Assembly: GCF_028890305.1 (NCBI RefSeq)
Contig: NZ_JARBXM010000001.1
Span: 498,501-562,500, forward strand
Origin: Candidatus Methanosphaera massiliense
GTDB taxonomy: Archaea; Methanobacteriota; Methanobacteria; Methanobacteriales; Methanobacteriaceae
Direction: 5' to 3'
DNA: 64,000 nt
Shown piece by piece: positions 29,835-39,606 of this stretch. The notes under the pieces are model-generated. The model was not told the origin of the DNA. It saw only the letters and a list, made by a program, of their open reading frames with translations, and did no database searches. Position 1 is the stretch's first letter; each line of letters begins with the position of its first letter. Made by a program: the position numbers and the translations under genes.

Positions 29835-31706
29835 CTATTTTTTCTCGAAGTCAGCATCGATTGTGTCATCGTCGTTATTGGATTGTGATGCGTTAGCATT
29901 CTGTCCTTGTGCTTGTTGTTGTGCTTGTTGCTGTGCTGCTTGCTCTTGAGCTGCTTGTTGATAAATTTCTGCTCCTACTTCTTGAATAGTTTTTTCAAGT
30001 ACATCTGATTTTTCTTTGATTAAATCAATGTCATCTTTTTCAATTGCATCTTTAAGGTCTTTTTGTTGATCTTCAATTGTTTTCTTCTTGTCATCAGATA
30101 GTTGATCTTTAAGTTCTTCTAATGTTTTATCAGATGTGTATACTAATGAATCAGCATTGTTTCTGATTTCAATTTCTTCTTGACGTTTTTTATCCTCTTC
30201 AGCGTGTGCTTCTGCATCTTTGATTTTTTGTTCAATTTCTTCATCAGATAATTTATTTGAAGAGGTGATTGTTATTTTTTGTTCTTTTCCTGTACCTTTA
30301 TCCTGTGCAGATACATTGATTATACCGTTTGCATCTATATCAAATGTTACTTCAATTTGAGGTGTTCCTCTTGGTGCTGCTGGTATACCTACTAATTGGA
30401 ATCTTCCTAGTGTAGTGTTATCGTTTGCCATTGGTCTTTCACCTTGTACAACGTGGATATCTACACTTGTCTGGTTATCAGCTGCTGTTGTGAAGATTTG
30501 GCTCTTCTTGGTAGGAATTGTGGTGTTACGGTCGATGAGTTTTGTTGCTACTCCACCCATTGTTTCAATACCTAATGATAATGGTGTTACATCAAGTAAT
30601 ACTAAATCATCAATTTCACCTGCAAGTACTCCACCTTGAACTGCTGCTCCAGATGCTACACATTCCATTGGGTCAATTCCTCTTTCTACTTTTCTACCTA
30701 TGTAGTTTTCAACGTATTTCTGGATACATGGCATTCTTGTTGGTCCACCTACAAGAATAATTTTATCGATTTCATTTGTATTCATTTTTGCATCGCTGAT
30801 TGCTTGTTTGATTGGAGCTCCACATTTTTCTACAATTGGGTCTACAATTTCTTCAAGTTTTGCTCTTGATAAAGTCATGTTTAAGTGTAATGGACCAGCC
30901 TGTGTTGCTGTAATGAAAGGTAAGTTGATGTCTGTTGTAAGTGTTGTGGATAATTCAATTTTTGCTTTTTCTGCTGCTTCTCTTAAACGTTGTGCTGCTT
31001 GGTCATCATTTAATAAATCTACACCGTTTTCTTTCTTGAATTCTTCTGCGATGTATTTCATGATTGCTGTATCCATATCTGTACCACCAAGGTTGGTGTC
31101 ACCACTTGTGGATTTTACTTCGAAGATTCCTTCTCCGAATTCCATGATTGTTACATCAAGTGTACCTCCACCAAGGTCGAATACTAATATGTTAACATCG
31201 TCTTCATCGGTCTTATCTAATCCGTATGCTAAACTTGCTGCTGTAGGTTCATTTACTAATCTTAATACTTCAAGTCCTGCAATTTTACCTGCATCTTTGG
31301 TAGCTGTTCTCTGGTTATCATCAAAGTATGCTGGTACTGTAATTACTGCTTTTTTTACTGGTTCTCCTAAAAATGATTCTGCATCTTTTTTAATTTTTTG
31401 TAGAATTAATGCTGAGATATCTTGTGGTGTGTAATCTTTTCCTTTGATGTTTACAGTGTAATCTGATCCCATGTGTCTTTTAATTGCACTTATAGTGTTT
31501 TCTGGGTTTGTTACTGCTTGTCTTTTTGCTGGTTCTCCTACAAGTATTTCTCCATTATCTGTGAATGCTACATAACTTGGGAATGATTTACCATATTGTG
31601 TTGCTCCTTCTGCACTTGGTATGATTGTTGGTTTTCCACCTACTAGTGCAGCTGCTGCTGAGTTACTTGTTCCTAAGTCTATTCCTATTACTTTTTCTTC
31701 TGCCAT
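29835..31706 (-). CDS. dnaK: Chaperone DnaK (Hsp70)
   Basis: A 623-residue Hsp70. ATPase domain (1-380) with [34 protein letters not shown] and [10 protein letters not shown]; substrate domain (about 385-500) with [14 protein letters not shown]; helical lid and a Gln/Ala-rich tail near 595-605 ending in [12 protein letters not shown]. In archaea the DnaK system was acquired from bacteria. AGGTGAT lies ahead of the ATG. Follows grpE by 82 bases. Confidence 0.98.
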   Translation of the reverse strand: MAEEKVIGIDLGTSNSAAAALVGGKPTIIPSAEGATQYGKSFPSYVAFTDNGEILVGEPAKRQAVTNPENTISAIKRHMGSDYTVNIKGKDYTPQDISALILQKIKKDAESFLGEPVKKAVITVPAYFDDNQRTATKDAGKIAGLEVLRLVNEPTAASLAYGLDKTDEDDVNILVFDLGGGTLDVTIMEFGEGIFEVKSTSGDTNLGGTDMDTAIMKYIAEEFKKENGVDLLNDDQAAQRLREAAEKAKIELSTTLTTDINLPFITATQAGPLHLNMTLSRAKLEEIVDPIVEKCGAPIKQAISDAKMNTNEIDKIILVGGPTRMPCIQKYVENYIGRKVERGIDPMECVASGAAVQGGVLAGEIDDLVLLDVTPLSLGIETMGGVATKLIDRNTTIPTKKSQIFTTAADNQTSVDIHVVQGERPMANDNTTLGRFQLVGIPAAPRGTPQIEVTFDIDANGIINVSAQDKGTGKEQKITITSSNKLSDEEIEQKIKDAEAHAEEDKKRQEEIEIRNNADSLVYTSDKTLEELKDQLSDDKKKTIEDQQKDLKDAIEKDDIDLIKEKSDVLEKTIQEVGAEIYQQAAQEQAAQQQAQQQAQGQNANASQSNNDDDTIDADFEKK

Positions 31707-31788
31707 GTTATCACCTTATTGCTTGTTTTATATTTTAATCGTGTTTTTTGAATAATTTAAATAATAATAATTTAGTTATCTTTTATGA

Positions 31789-32316
31789 TTATTTTTTACA
31801 AACTTTAACTTTTGAATATCTTATAACTTTTGAGTTTAGGGTGTATCCTTTTTGTAAGTCTTCTATGATTTCATTGTTTTCGTAGTTATCATTGTTTTCT
31901 GTTAATAGTGCTTCATGTTTGTATGGGTCAAATTTCTGATGTTCTGTGTTTATTGGTTCTACTCCTTCATCTTTGAGGATTTTTGTTAGTTTCTTATAGA
32001 TGAGTTCTACTCCTTCTCTTAAATCTTTGTCTTCTTTAACTTGTAGAGCTCGTTCTAAGTCTTCATATGCCTCCAGTATTTTTAATATTAAGCCTTCATT
32101 GGCGTATTTGACGAAACTTTGTTTTTCTTGTTCTGACCGTTTTTTGAAGTTTTCGAAGTCTGCTCGTGATCTTTGTAGTTTATTTTTGTATAGTTCTACT
32201 TCTTCTTGTAGCTGTGTAATTGTTTCTTCTGGTGATGGTTCTTGTTCTTCTTGTTCTTCTTCTTGTTGTTTTTCTGTGTTTTGTGCTTCTTTTTTGGTTT
32301 TTTCTTCTTCTGTCAT
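31789..32316 (-). CDS. grpE: Nucleotide exchange factor GrpE
   Basis: Exchanges nucleotide on DnaK. 175 residues: an acidic, low-complexity N-terminal tail (1-45, mostly Glu/Gln), a long coiled-coil (about 35-75), and the conserved globular region with [18 protein letters not shown], and [20 protein letters not shown]. It is first in the minus-strand heat-shock cluster and divergent from the ArsR-like regulator gene. GGGTG precedes the ATG. Confidence 0.95.
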   Translation of the reverse strand: MTEEEKTKKEAQNTEKQQEEEQEEQEPSPEETITQLQEEVELYKNKLQRSRADFENFKKRSEQEKQSFVKYANEGLILKILEAYEDLERALQVKEDKDLREGVELIYKKLTKILKDEGVEPINTEHQKFDPYKHEALLTENNDNYENNEIIEDLQKGYTLNSKVIRYSKVKVCKK

Positions 32317-32629
32317 GTATTACACCCTTCTTTTTTTTATTATATGATTTTTTATAATAACTCTACAGTCATGATAATTTTTTTCTTTTTTATTTGTTAA
32401 TTATAATTTAGTTACTTTTTGTTATATATAAGTTATGTTATTTTAGTAACCATTAGTTACAAAAGTAATTTTTCTTAATATTAAGTTGCATTGTCATAGT
32501 ATATAAACGTTTTGGTCTTTTAGTAACCAAAGGTAATATTTATATATAATTTGAAAATATAATATATAAATAGGAAACGACGAAAAGAAAATAAACATAT
32601 TAAATAAAAAAAATAAAGAAGATGATTAT
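32317..32629. promoter_or_regulatory. Divergent heat-shock promoter region with repeated palindromes
   Basis: The 313 bases between grpE and the regulator contain GTAAC-CATTA-GTTAC (32446-32460) preceded by TTTTA, and a second copy of TTTTAGTAACC at 32518-32528 continuing as AAAGGTAAT. A third, partial element (AGTTACTTTTT) is at 32409-32419. TATA-like sequences flank them: TTATATATAA on the minus strand near 32422-32431, and TTTATATATAA on the plus strand near 32539-32549. This fits an operator pair controlling both directions; binding by the adjacent regulator is inference. Confidence 0.6.
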
Positions 32630-33136
32630 ATGGATTTAGAAGCAGTACTCGATGTAATTGGCTGCAAAACAAGAAGGGACATACTTGCATTACTAACTGA
32701 AGAACCAAGATTTGTAAGTCAACTCTCACAACAACTAAACGTTGGACAAAAAGCAATAATAGGTCACCTTAAAGCAATGGAAGAACTAGGACTAATCAAT
32801 CCAACATACCAAAAAATAGAAAGAGGAAGACCAAGAAAATACTATGAAATAGCACAGGACATCGAAATAAAAATATTCATAAAACCGGACACAATAAACA
32901 TGCACATGATGGGAGAAGAATTCACAGAACTATACAACATAGAAGAAAGACTATACCGAGGAGACCCCGAAGCAATAAGTGACCTGAAAACAATAATACA
33001 AAAATACAAAAACGCACTAAATTACGCAGAAAATCTATTAAGCCAAGTAGAAAACCCTAAAAAACGAACAACGAAAACAATAATAACCGACATATCAAAA
33101 ACAAAAGCAATACCCGAATATAATATAAAAGATTAA
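32630..33136 (+). CDS. ArsR-like winged-helix regulator beside heat-shock genes
   Basis: A 168-residue DNA-binding protein. The winged helix (about 8-80) reads IGCKTRRDILALLTEEPRF, QLNVGQKAIIGHLKAMEELG and the wing RGRPRKYYEI. The C-terminal half is helical (about 90-150) and ends in a basic segment. No metal-binding cysteine pair of classical ArsR is seen. Members of this fold such as Phr and HSR1 repress archaeal heat-shock genes, and the position opposite grpE-dnaK suggests the same job here. Divergent promoter with palindromic sites. Confidence 0.82.
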   Translation: MDLEAVLDVIGCKTRRDILALLTEEPRFVSQLSQQLNVGQKAIIGHLKAMEELGLINPTYQKIERGRPRKYYEIAQDIEIKIFIKPDTINMHMMGEEFTELYNIEERLYRGDPEAISDLKTIIQKYKNALNYAENLLSQVENPKKRTTKTIITDISKTKAIPEYNIKD

Positions 33137-33226
33137 ATACTAAAAATATGAGAAATAATCATATAAAAATATTATTTAATAATAATATACAATGAAACAA
33201 GAAAAATATTCGATTTAGGTGAAAAA

Positions 33227-34018
33227 ATGGTGGATAAAAAAATCATATTATCCGTCTTAATAGTAGTCTTAATAGGAATAATAGCAGCAACATACCAGAT
33301 AAATTTGGGTGATGATGTACTCAACCCATTATCCAGTGTACAGACAGAGAACTCACCGATAACAGACACATTAGCAGCACCAAGTGCAGGTGATTCAGCA
33401 AATACAGCAAATGAAAACCAGCAAAATCCATCAGATAAACAATCAGCAGATGCATCAGGTAGTCAATCAACAGGCTCATCAAACAATCAAGCAACAGACT
33501 CAGCAAATTCACAAGGTTCAGGCAGTGGATCAAACCAGGGATCAGGAGCATTAATTAATGCAAACAATCCAGTAAATACTGGAACTGGTAGTAGTGGAAG
33601 TGGTTCTACTAACGATGGAAGTTCCAGTAACAATGAAGGCTCAACTAATGGAGGAGGCCCAACTAATGGAGGAAGCCCAACTAATGGAGGAAGCCCAACT
33701 AATGGAGGAAGCCCAACTAATGGAGGAGGCTCATCAGTAATAACACAACAAGACCCAAATGATCCAAATGTTCCACACATTCTACCAGATACTTATAATA
33801 CCAAAGTAATCACAGTAGATCAAGCATATCAATTCATAATAAAAGAACCAACACACGCAAAGATAGATAAAAACAGTGCCACAATACTTGATACAGATGA
33901 TGGTAAATGGGTTGAATTTGAAGCAACAGATGATACAACTCATGCTAAAGTGAAAGTATATGTTCCTTTAGAACCAGCAAGAAAACAAGTATGGTACCGA
34001 AATGATGATGCGGACTAA
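33227..34018 (+). CDS. Low-complexity Ser/Gly/Asn-rich surface protein
   Basis: 263 residues. An N-terminal hydrophobic segment (about 5-22) acts as signal or anchor. Residues 45-180 are a disordered linker rich in Ser, Gly, Asn and Gln, including five copies of the hexapeptide TNGGSP or near copies. The C-terminal domain (about 180-263) looks folded, with alternating Val/Ala strands and KVYVPLEPARK. No known domain recognised. GGTGA precedes the ATG. A surface location with a spacer-like linker is inferred. Confidence 0.68.
   Translation: MVDKKIILSVLIVVLIGIIAATYQINLGDDVLNPLSSVQTENSPITDTLAAPSAGDSANTANENQQNPSDKQSADASGSQSTGSSNNQATDSANSQGSGSGSNQGSGALINANNPVNTGTGSSGSGSTNDGSSSNNEGSTNGGGPTNGGSPTNGGSPTNGGSPTNGGGSSVITQQDPNDPNVPHILPDTYNTKVITVDQAYQFIIKEPTHAKIDKNSATILDTDDGKWVEFEATDDTTHAKVKVYVPLEPARKQVWYRNDDAD
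33641..33730 (+). repeat. Five 18-base tandem repeats
   Basis: Five head-to-tail copies of CCAACTAATGGAGGAAGC, with the first and last differing at one or two bases. They are in frame and encode TNGGSP-type hexapeptides in the surface protein, so copy number can change without breaking the reading frame. Confidence 0.9.
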
Positions 34019-34025
34019 AATAAGA

Positions 34026-34056
34026 AAGGTATTTCCTCAAGGATACCTTCTTTTTT
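34026..34056 (+). terminator. Hairpin and T6 terminator
   Basis: AAGGTAT (34026-34032) pairs with ATACCTT (34043-34049) around a 10-base loop, followed by C and six T. It lies 8 bases after the surface-protein stop. Confidence 0.7.
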
Positions 34057-34277
34057 ACACTATTAACAGTAAAAATCATAAAATAATTCCTATAGGATAC
34101 ACTTTAAGATAAGATAATATTATTATTGAGATTAAAATAGAAGAAATAAGATAAACATTAAAAAAATAATTTCTTTTCTAATACATCTCAAATTAAAAAC
34201 TTTTTTTATTCAATAAAAGAAACTTAAATCAATACCCACATAATAACAAATTTAATTTTAAACTAATTTTTTATTTA

Positions 34278-35444
34278 ATGATTAAAATGATAATTAATGC
34301 AGATTTACATGTACATAGTAAATACTCTATGGCTACATCAAAAAATATGAACCCAGAAACTATGGCAATTGAATCCGTTAAAAAAGGTTTAAATCTCGTG
34401 GCAACTGGAGATGCTTTTCATTCAAAATGGCTAAAAGAACTAGAAGATTCATTAATAGAAATAGATGATACAGGAATTTACAAAACGAATGACAATATAG
34501 CACCAAATAATACCAAATTTATAACAACCACAGAACTAGAAGATAATCACAGAATACATCATCTACTTATAATACCATCCATAGAAGTAGCATGGCAAAT
34601 GAGAGATGAATTCACTGTGAAGAATATGGATTCAGATGGCCGACCAAAAATCAGAATGAATGGAGCAGAAATAATGGACATAGCCCGTGAATATGATTGT
34701 ATAATAGGACCAGCCCATATATTTACACCATGGACAGGATTATATAAAGAATATGATTCAATAATGGAATGTTATGATGATAAACCTGACTTTGTAGAAC
34801 TAGGATTATCTAGTGATTCAGATTTAGCAGATACAATCGAAGAATTATGGGATTACACATTTTTAACAAACTCCGATTCTCATTCTCCATGGCCTCATAG
34901 AATAGGAAGAGAATTTAATAAAATGGAATTAGATGAATTATCCTATAATGGATTACGTAAATCAATAAAAGATAATAATATTATAGAAAACTATGGTTTT
35001 GATCCACGTATGGGAAAATATCATGAAACAGGCTGTATTCAATGTCATAAAATATATAATATACATGATGCAATGGCTAGAAATATGAAATGTACCTGCG
35101 GTGGTAGAATCAAGAAGGGCGTGAAGGGTAGAATTCAAGAACTAGCATCATATGATACACCTCAGCATCCAAGTAATCGTCCACCATACCAATATCTGCT
35201 TCCATTATCAGAACTGCTAAGTACTGTGCATGATAAAGGCGTTACAACAAAATATGTGCAAACACGATATGACAATCTTCTAAAACAATTTGGAAATGAA
35301 ATTGAGGTTCTTCTTAATACTCCGATTGAATCTATAGAAAAAGTTGACCCATTATTATCTAAGGTTATAAATTCATATAGAAATAATGGTTTAAATGTGA
35401 ATCCTGGTCGTGGAGGCCAATATGGTACTGTTGAATATAATTAA
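34278..35444 (+). CDS. Endonuclease Q homologue (PHP domain, TIGR00375 type)
   Basis: 388 residues. The N-terminal PHP domain contains NADLHVHSKYS (7-17), ATGDAFH near 42, a GPAHIFTPW segment near 150 and TNSDSHSPWPH near 205. A zinc finger follows (CIQCHK near 252, CTCGG near 271), then a helix-hairpin-helix-like C-terminal region (about 290-375). This order matches archaeal EndoQ, which cleaves 5' of deaminated bases (uracil, hypoxanthine) and is found in Thermococcales and some methanogens. No strong ribosome site; a single-gene transcript is likely. Confidence 0.85.
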   Translation: MIKMIINADLHVHSKYSMATSKNMNPETMAIESVKKGLNLVATGDAFHSKWLKELEDSLIEIDDTGIYKTNDNIAPNNTKFITTTELEDNHRIHHLLIIPSIEVAWQMRDEFTVKNMDSDGRPKIRMNGAEIMDIAREYDCIIGPAHIFTPWTGLYKEYDSIMECYDDKPDFVELGLSSDSDLADTIEELWDYTFLTNSDSHSPWPHRIGREFNKMELDELSYNGLRKSIKDNNIIENYGFDPRMGKYHETGCIQCHKIYNIHDAMARNMKCTCGGRIKKGVKGRIQELASYDTPQHPSNRPPYQYLLPLSELLSTVHDKGVTTKYVQTRYDNLLKQFGNEIEVLLNTPIESIEKVDPLLSKVINSYRNNGLNVNPGRGGQYGTVEYN

Positions 35445-35482
35445 ATAATAATTATACAAAACTAGTTATTCTCTTTTTTTAA

Positions 35483-35557
35483 CGGATTTGGGGGGATTTG
35501 AACCCCCGGTCTCCAGATTAGGAGTCTGGTGCCCTATCCAGACTAGGCTACAAACCC
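35483..35557 (-). tRNA. tRNA-Arg (CCT)
   Basis: Minus strand, 75 bases. Acceptor GGGTTTG/CAAATCC with discriminator G, anticodon arm CCAGA-CTCCTAA-TCTGG with anticodon CCT, T-arm GGGGG-TTCAAAT-CCCCC. No intron or encoded CCA. Confidence 0.95.
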
Positions 35558-35650
35558 ATTTACTAAATAATATAATTAATTTATAAATAATTTATAATAA
35601 TAAAATAATTCTAAAAAAAAAGTTATATATTGTTTGGATTTAATTTTTAG

Positions 35651-35725
<75 letters not shown>

Positions 35726-35838
35726 TTGTTATAAAAAAACGTATTACTATTATTACTATCTTTAGTTCATTCTTTTTATAGTTTACTATTATGGTATTAT
35801 AAAAAATAAAAATTAAACTAAAAAGAATTAAATTTAGT

Positions 35839-35949
35839 TTATTCTATTGAACTACCCATTGCTTGACCAATTAAAGTAATGACTACAAAACCAATGATAA
35901 AGAAGATTAGAATAGTTACATAATCCATGTTAAACATTGCTAATTCCAT
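35839..35949 (-). CDS. 36-residue single-helix membrane peptide
   Basis: A small frame too short for ordinary gene callers. Translation begins MELAMFNMDYVTIL and ends IGQAMGSSIE; the middle (about 11-29) is one hydrophobic transmembrane helix with a short polar C-terminal tail. GGAG lies 8 bases before the ATG and no competing frame covers the region. It stands alone between the tRNA-Arg genes and the PAC2 gene. Function unknown; small subunits of membrane complexes are one possibility. Confidence 0.65.
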   Translation of the reverse strand: MELAMFNMDYVTILIFFIIGFVVITLIGQAMGSSIE

Positions 35950-36177
35950 GATTTTAACTCCTTAATTTTTTTATGAAAAATAAAATCTTTCCTCGGTAAA
36001 GTACTTCTTAGACAGTACTGTATTATATTAATATATATACCTATTTTTACTATTTATAATTTTAGTCCATATGAAAGACTATGAGTTTATACTGGAAAAT
36101 AGGATAAATTCTGTAATTTTATAGTTACTATACGCATATATAACAAAAAATATAGGAAAGGGTTATTTTACTTTTTA

Positions 36178-36957
36178 TTATCCAATATAACGTAAATCCT
36201 CACTAGGTTTAGATACTTGTGGTTCCATTCCTACCTGTCCGAATTGAGGATTATGGGATAATCTTTTAAGTGTGTCTTCAACTTGTTCATTAAGCTCTTC
36301 AAGATCTATTTGGAAGTTTAATAATTCAAATAAGACTAGTAAAACTTCTTTACCAGCACTAGGGTCTACATAAAATCCTGGTGTTTCACCCATAAGACAT
36401 GCTGCATCAATGCCTTTTTCTTCACCGTAATATAGTAATAATCCTGATGCTCCTACTATTGCTCCGCCTTCATCCTTTCTTAGTTCTGCATTGTCAATTT
36501 CTAGTATTTCATCAATTAATTCTTTATTATTACCTGCAACAACTACTCTGCTTTTTTCTATCATTTCACCAGTACCAAGTCCACCTAGGGTAAATATCTT
36601 CTGTACACCTAGATCCTCGAAGTAATTAATTAATAATTTGGAGATTGCTATTTGACCTTCAAAATCGGATCCCTGAGAGTTTCCTGTTAATAATATTATA
36701 TCTTGATTATTTTCTCCGAAATCTTTAATATAATAAAACTCGTTTTTCATATGTTCTATTAGTCCATCTTTTTTCATTGTAACCTGAGGTGGGAAATAGT
36801 CTGATTGAAGTTCTGCGAATTTAGTAGCATCCATTTGTTTTATTATTTGATCAACCACTATTTTTCCTACAAATCCTATTCCTGGTAATCCTTCTAGCAC
36901 TATTGGATTTTCTAGGTCTACTTCCTCAATTTCTTTTATTCTATTTTTGTTATCCAA
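36178..36957 (-). CDS. PAC2 family proteasome assembly chaperone
   Basis: 259 residues of the PAC2/PbaB family. Conserved blocks: PIVLEGLPGIGFVGKIVVD near residue 18, LLTGNSQGSD near 90 and TLGGLGTGEM near 123, then the C-terminal acidic helical part (220-259). Archaeal members assist proteasome assembly or dissociate substrates. The start is a TTG; there is a G-rich ribosome-site-like run upstream. It follows nop10 by 29 bases in the ribosome-biogenesis cluster. Confidence 0.87.
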   Translation of the reverse strand: MDNKNRIKEIEEVDLENPIVLEGLPGIGFVGKIVVDQIIKQMDATKFAELQSDYFPPQVTMKKDGLIEHMKNEFYYIKDFGENNQDIILLTGNSQGSDFEGQIAISKLLINYFEDLGVQKIFTLGGLGTGEMIEKSRVVVAGNNKELIDEILEIDNAELRKDEGGAIVGASGLLLYYGEEKGIDAACLMGETPGFYVDPSAGKEVLLVLFELLNFQIDLEELNEQVEDTLKRLSHNPQFGQVGMEPQVSKPSEDLRYIG

Positions 36958-36986
36958 TGAATAACCCCCTTTTTTTATGTTTTATC

Positions 36987-37151
36987 TTATTCCATCTGTT
37001 GTTTTTTTAGAAGACGTCTATATTTACCATATTTATCTTGTGGTGAGTATCTTGCTGGGAAGATTACTCCGGTTTTTACATTACACTCTGGACAAATATC
37101 TTGTAGAGTATATTCTCCACATTTTTTACATCGTTTCATTTGAAATTTCAT
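36987..37151 (-). CDS. nop10: H/ACA RNP protein Nop10
   Basis: A 54-residue protein not called by a 60-residue cutoff. It has the Nop10 zinc ribbon RCKKCGEYTLQDICPEC, then VKTGVIFPARYSPQDKYGKY and a basic tail RRLLKKQQME. Nop10 is part of the H/ACA ribonucleoprotein for pseudouridylation with Cbf5, Gar1 and L7Ae. The order aIF2-alpha, Nop10, PAC2 is conserved in archaea, although here another gene separates the first two. An internal ATG four codons on is an alternative start. Confidence 0.93.
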   Translation of the reverse strand: MKFQMKRCKKCGEYTLQDICPECNVKTGVIFPARYSPQDKYGKYRRLLKKQQME

Positions 37152-37301
37152 ACTGTTATATTATATATTTTTTATCTAATATTATATTTTATTAGATAAT
37201 ATTGATAATTATTCTTATTATTGTTTGTCAATGCAAATTTACACTTGAAATATACGTCTTTAATTAATATAATTATTTTAGTTATATATGTGGTAAATGT
37301 T

Positions 37302-38285
37302 CTATTCTTTAAACTGTGACATGAATTCAACTATCTCTGGTTCAATTTTTATTAACTCAGAAGATCCAACATGTCCCATATATGAATTAAAACATACAAG
37401 TGTTGAATTTTTTATCAATGCATGCATAGGAATAGCATCAAGCTCCGGAGGGAAATACTGGTCCTCATAAATACCAATAATCAATGTAGGTACACATATA
37501 TCTGAAACAATAGAAGACAAATCATAATTCATAGATGCAACATTTCTATAATAAGCATCCAATACATCCTCCATTGAATCCTCCTCTGCAAACTCATCCA
37601 TATACTTATTAATATCAGATATGGATTGGTCCATATAAAACTGTCTTGAAAGACCAAAGGAATACATTGATTTACTAGCCATCTTCAAAGACCTCTTACA
37701 ATCCCCCGTAATATTACCCCCATTAAAATCAGGGTCAGATGTAATAATATCATTCATAACCTTACTAATAACATAATTCTGACCACCAACCTTATAACTA
37801 CTTACAAGAGATATAAGAAAATCAATACTATCTGGATAAATAGTAGCCCATGTAACAGCCTCAAATCCACCCATAGAATTACCTATTAAACCAAGTGGAT
37901 GAGTAATATTCAAACACTCCTCCAAGAACTGCCTATTAAAATTAACCATATCTAAAACACCATACTCAGGATAATCATTATTTAATCCAGAAGTACTCGG
38001 ACTACTACTACCTGGAGTACCAAGAGTAGATAAAGAAACGAAATAATAATCATCTAAACTAAGAGGCTTACCCTCAACAAGCATTGAACTTATCCTATTG
38101 ATAGAAGAATAATTACCAGTAGTTCCATGGAAATAAATAATAGCATTACATATCTTGCCATCTGCATCATATCGAGGTGTACCTAATGTTATATATTCAA
38201 CAATCTGATTTTCTAATATTCTACCATTAATAAATTCAAAACTCTTCAAAGTATAATAATTTGGTTTTATGGATTTAATGTCCAT
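37302..38285 (-). CDS. Alpha/beta hydrolase, homoserine O-acetyltransferase-like
   Basis: 327 residues in the MetX-like clade. Nucleophile elbow GNSMGGFEAV near 135; acid in the strand VPTLIIGIYEDQYFPPE near 270; catalytic His in GHVGSS near 305. It is shorter than typical MetX (about 370 or more) and lacks parts of the lid, so acetyl-CoA:homoserine activity is uncertain. GGGAGG precedes the ATG. It is inserted between aIF2-alpha and nop10, breaking a conserved order, which suggests later arrival. Confidence 0.78.
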   Translation of the reverse strand: MDIKSIKPNYYTLKSFEFINGRILENQIVEYITLGTPRYDADGKICNAIIYFHGTTGNYSSINRISSMLVEGKPLSLDDYYFVSLSTLGTPGSSSPSTSGLNNDYPEYGVLDMVNFNRQFLEECLNITHPLGLIGNSMGGFEAVTWATIYPDSIDFLISLVSSYKVGGQNYVISKVMNDIITSDPDFNGGNITGDCKRSLKMASKSMYSFGLSRQFYMDQSISDINKYMDEFAEEDSMEDVLDAYYRNVASMNYDLSSIVSDICVPTLIIGIYEDQYFPPELDAIPMHALIKNSTLVCFNSYMGHVGSSELIKIEPEIVEFMSQFKE

Positions 38286-38453
38286 ATTATAATCCTCCCA
38301 TTTATCTGAAAAATAAATAATTTTCTATTAAATATTAATATGTAAATGATTAATTATTTAACACTACTATTTGAAAATAAGTTGTGATTAATAATATTAA
38401 AAAAATTATATAAAAAAAGTATAATTGTGACAAGAATAATTAGAAGAACCTAA

Positions 38454-39236
38454 TTATTCATCTAATTCACGATGGAAACTACCTTGTCCATCATTATCTT
38501 CAACTATTGCCACACATTTATCCGCTGATTCACTAAGGATTTTTTCAGCTGTTGGGTAATCTTCCGCAGTTACCATGACCCTGTATTTTGGAGCTCCTAC
38601 ACATTGAACTTCCACATTATCTGCTTCAATAGCAAGTAATGCTTCCTTAATAATTTCAACACCATTAGGTTTGTATGAAGTTAAATCTACATATCCTGTA
38701 ATCTGTACTTCTGGTGTAGAAATATTCTTTTTAGCTACTTCTGTTATTGCTTTTGCCCACTCAGGTTCAATATCAATGTTTAAGAGGACATCTTCTCCTT
38801 CATCAGAAGCTAATTCAAAACCTTCATATAAATCTCCAAATTCATCCATAATCAGATATCCTACTTCATCATATGCCTCATCTAGTGATTTATTTAATGA
38901 TTTAGCTGAGATTTCTAGTAATTTCTCTGCTTTCTGTTCTATCTTCCATTGTTGCATCCTACGTGTTCTTTGATCTTCACGTATTCTTTTAAGAGATGCA
39001 TCAACATGTCCTTTTTTTGGGTTAACTCTTAATACTCTTGCTACGATTTTCTGATTCTCTCTAACGTAGTCACGTATATTTTTTACCCATCCTGAGGATA
39101 CTTCAGATATGTGAATAAAAGCCTCTTTTCCTTCATATTCCTCTAGTTTAGCAAATGCACCGTAGTTTAATACTTTGTGTACGGTTCCAACAATGAGATC
39201 ACCTTCTTCAGGCCATTCTTTGTTCATTCTAACCAA
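38454..39236 (-). CDS. eif2a: Translation initiation factor aIF2 subunit alpha
   Basis: About 260 residues. N-terminal S1/OB domain ([32 protein letters not shown]; 5-85), a helical middle (about 90-175) and a C-terminal alpha-beta domain ending in the acidic tail. It binds aIF2-gamma and initiator tRNA. I place the start at TTG 39236, giving [12 protein letters not shown], which follows AGGTGAT and fits the family N-terminus; the in-frame GTG at 39245 lies within that ribosome site. Confidence 0.95.
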   Translation of the reverse strand: MVRMNKEWPEEGDLIVGTVHKVLNYGAFAKLEEYEGKEAFIHISEVSSGWVKNIRDYVRENQKIVARVLRVNPKKGHVDASLKRIREDQRTRRMQQWKIEQKAEKLLEISAKSLNKSLDEAYDEVGYLIMDEFGDLYEGFELASDEGEDVLLNIDIEPEWAKAITEVAKKNISTPEVQITGYVDLTSYKPNGVEIIKEALLAIEADNVEVQCVGAPKYRVMVTAEDYPTAEKILSESADKCVAIVEDNDGQGSFHRELDE

Positions 39237-39276
39237 TATTATCACCTGGATTTAGTAATCTATTATATCCACTTAC

Positions 39277-39456
39277 TTAGTGGTCAAGTACTTCAACTAT
39301 TTGTGCATAGATTTTTGAACGTCCACCTTTTGGTTCAACTAATGTTTTTCCACAAACTACACATTTTACTGTAGATGCTGCGTGGTCAAATATTATTTGG
39401 TGGTTTTCACAGTCTCCACATTTTACTTTTAAAAAGTTACTTTCTTGTTTTGGCAT
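39277..39456 (-). CDS. rps27e: 30S ribosomal protein S27e
   Basis: 59 residues from the ATG at 39456, which has GGAGG 9 bases upstream; the GTG at 39471 is part of that leader. The C4 zinc ribbon is [10 protein letters not shown] and [10 protein letters not shown], with the following PKGGRSKI loop typical of S27e. It lies in the usual place between L44e and aIF2-alpha. Confidence 0.96.
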   Translation of the reverse strand: MPKQESNFLKVKCGDCENHQIIFDHAASTVKCVVCGKTLVEPKGGRSKIYAQIVEVLDH

Positions 39457-39606
39457 GTTTTGTTCCTCCACTTGAATTGTGTGATTATCTACTCTTGTAA
39501 TTATCCGTTGATATTATTCTCCATATTCTAGTTAGTTATCTTAAAAAAAGTATTTTAGAAAAAAAAGAGAATAATAGATATTAATTTTTTAGATAATTAA
39601 TGCTAT

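Noticed and set aside
30808-31434. 208-codon plus-strand frame opposite dnaK
   Set aside because: Antisense to a highly conserved Hsp70 ATPase region; open only because of the codon constraints of dnaK.
32520-32756. 78-codon minus-strand frame at the regulator promoter
   Set aside because: Overlaps the divergent promoter and the start of the regulator gene; Leu/Phe-rich translation without start signals.
33641-33730. Short tandem repeats as a possible CRISPR array
   Set aside because: Units are 18 bases, head to tail with no spacers, and in frame within a coding sequence.
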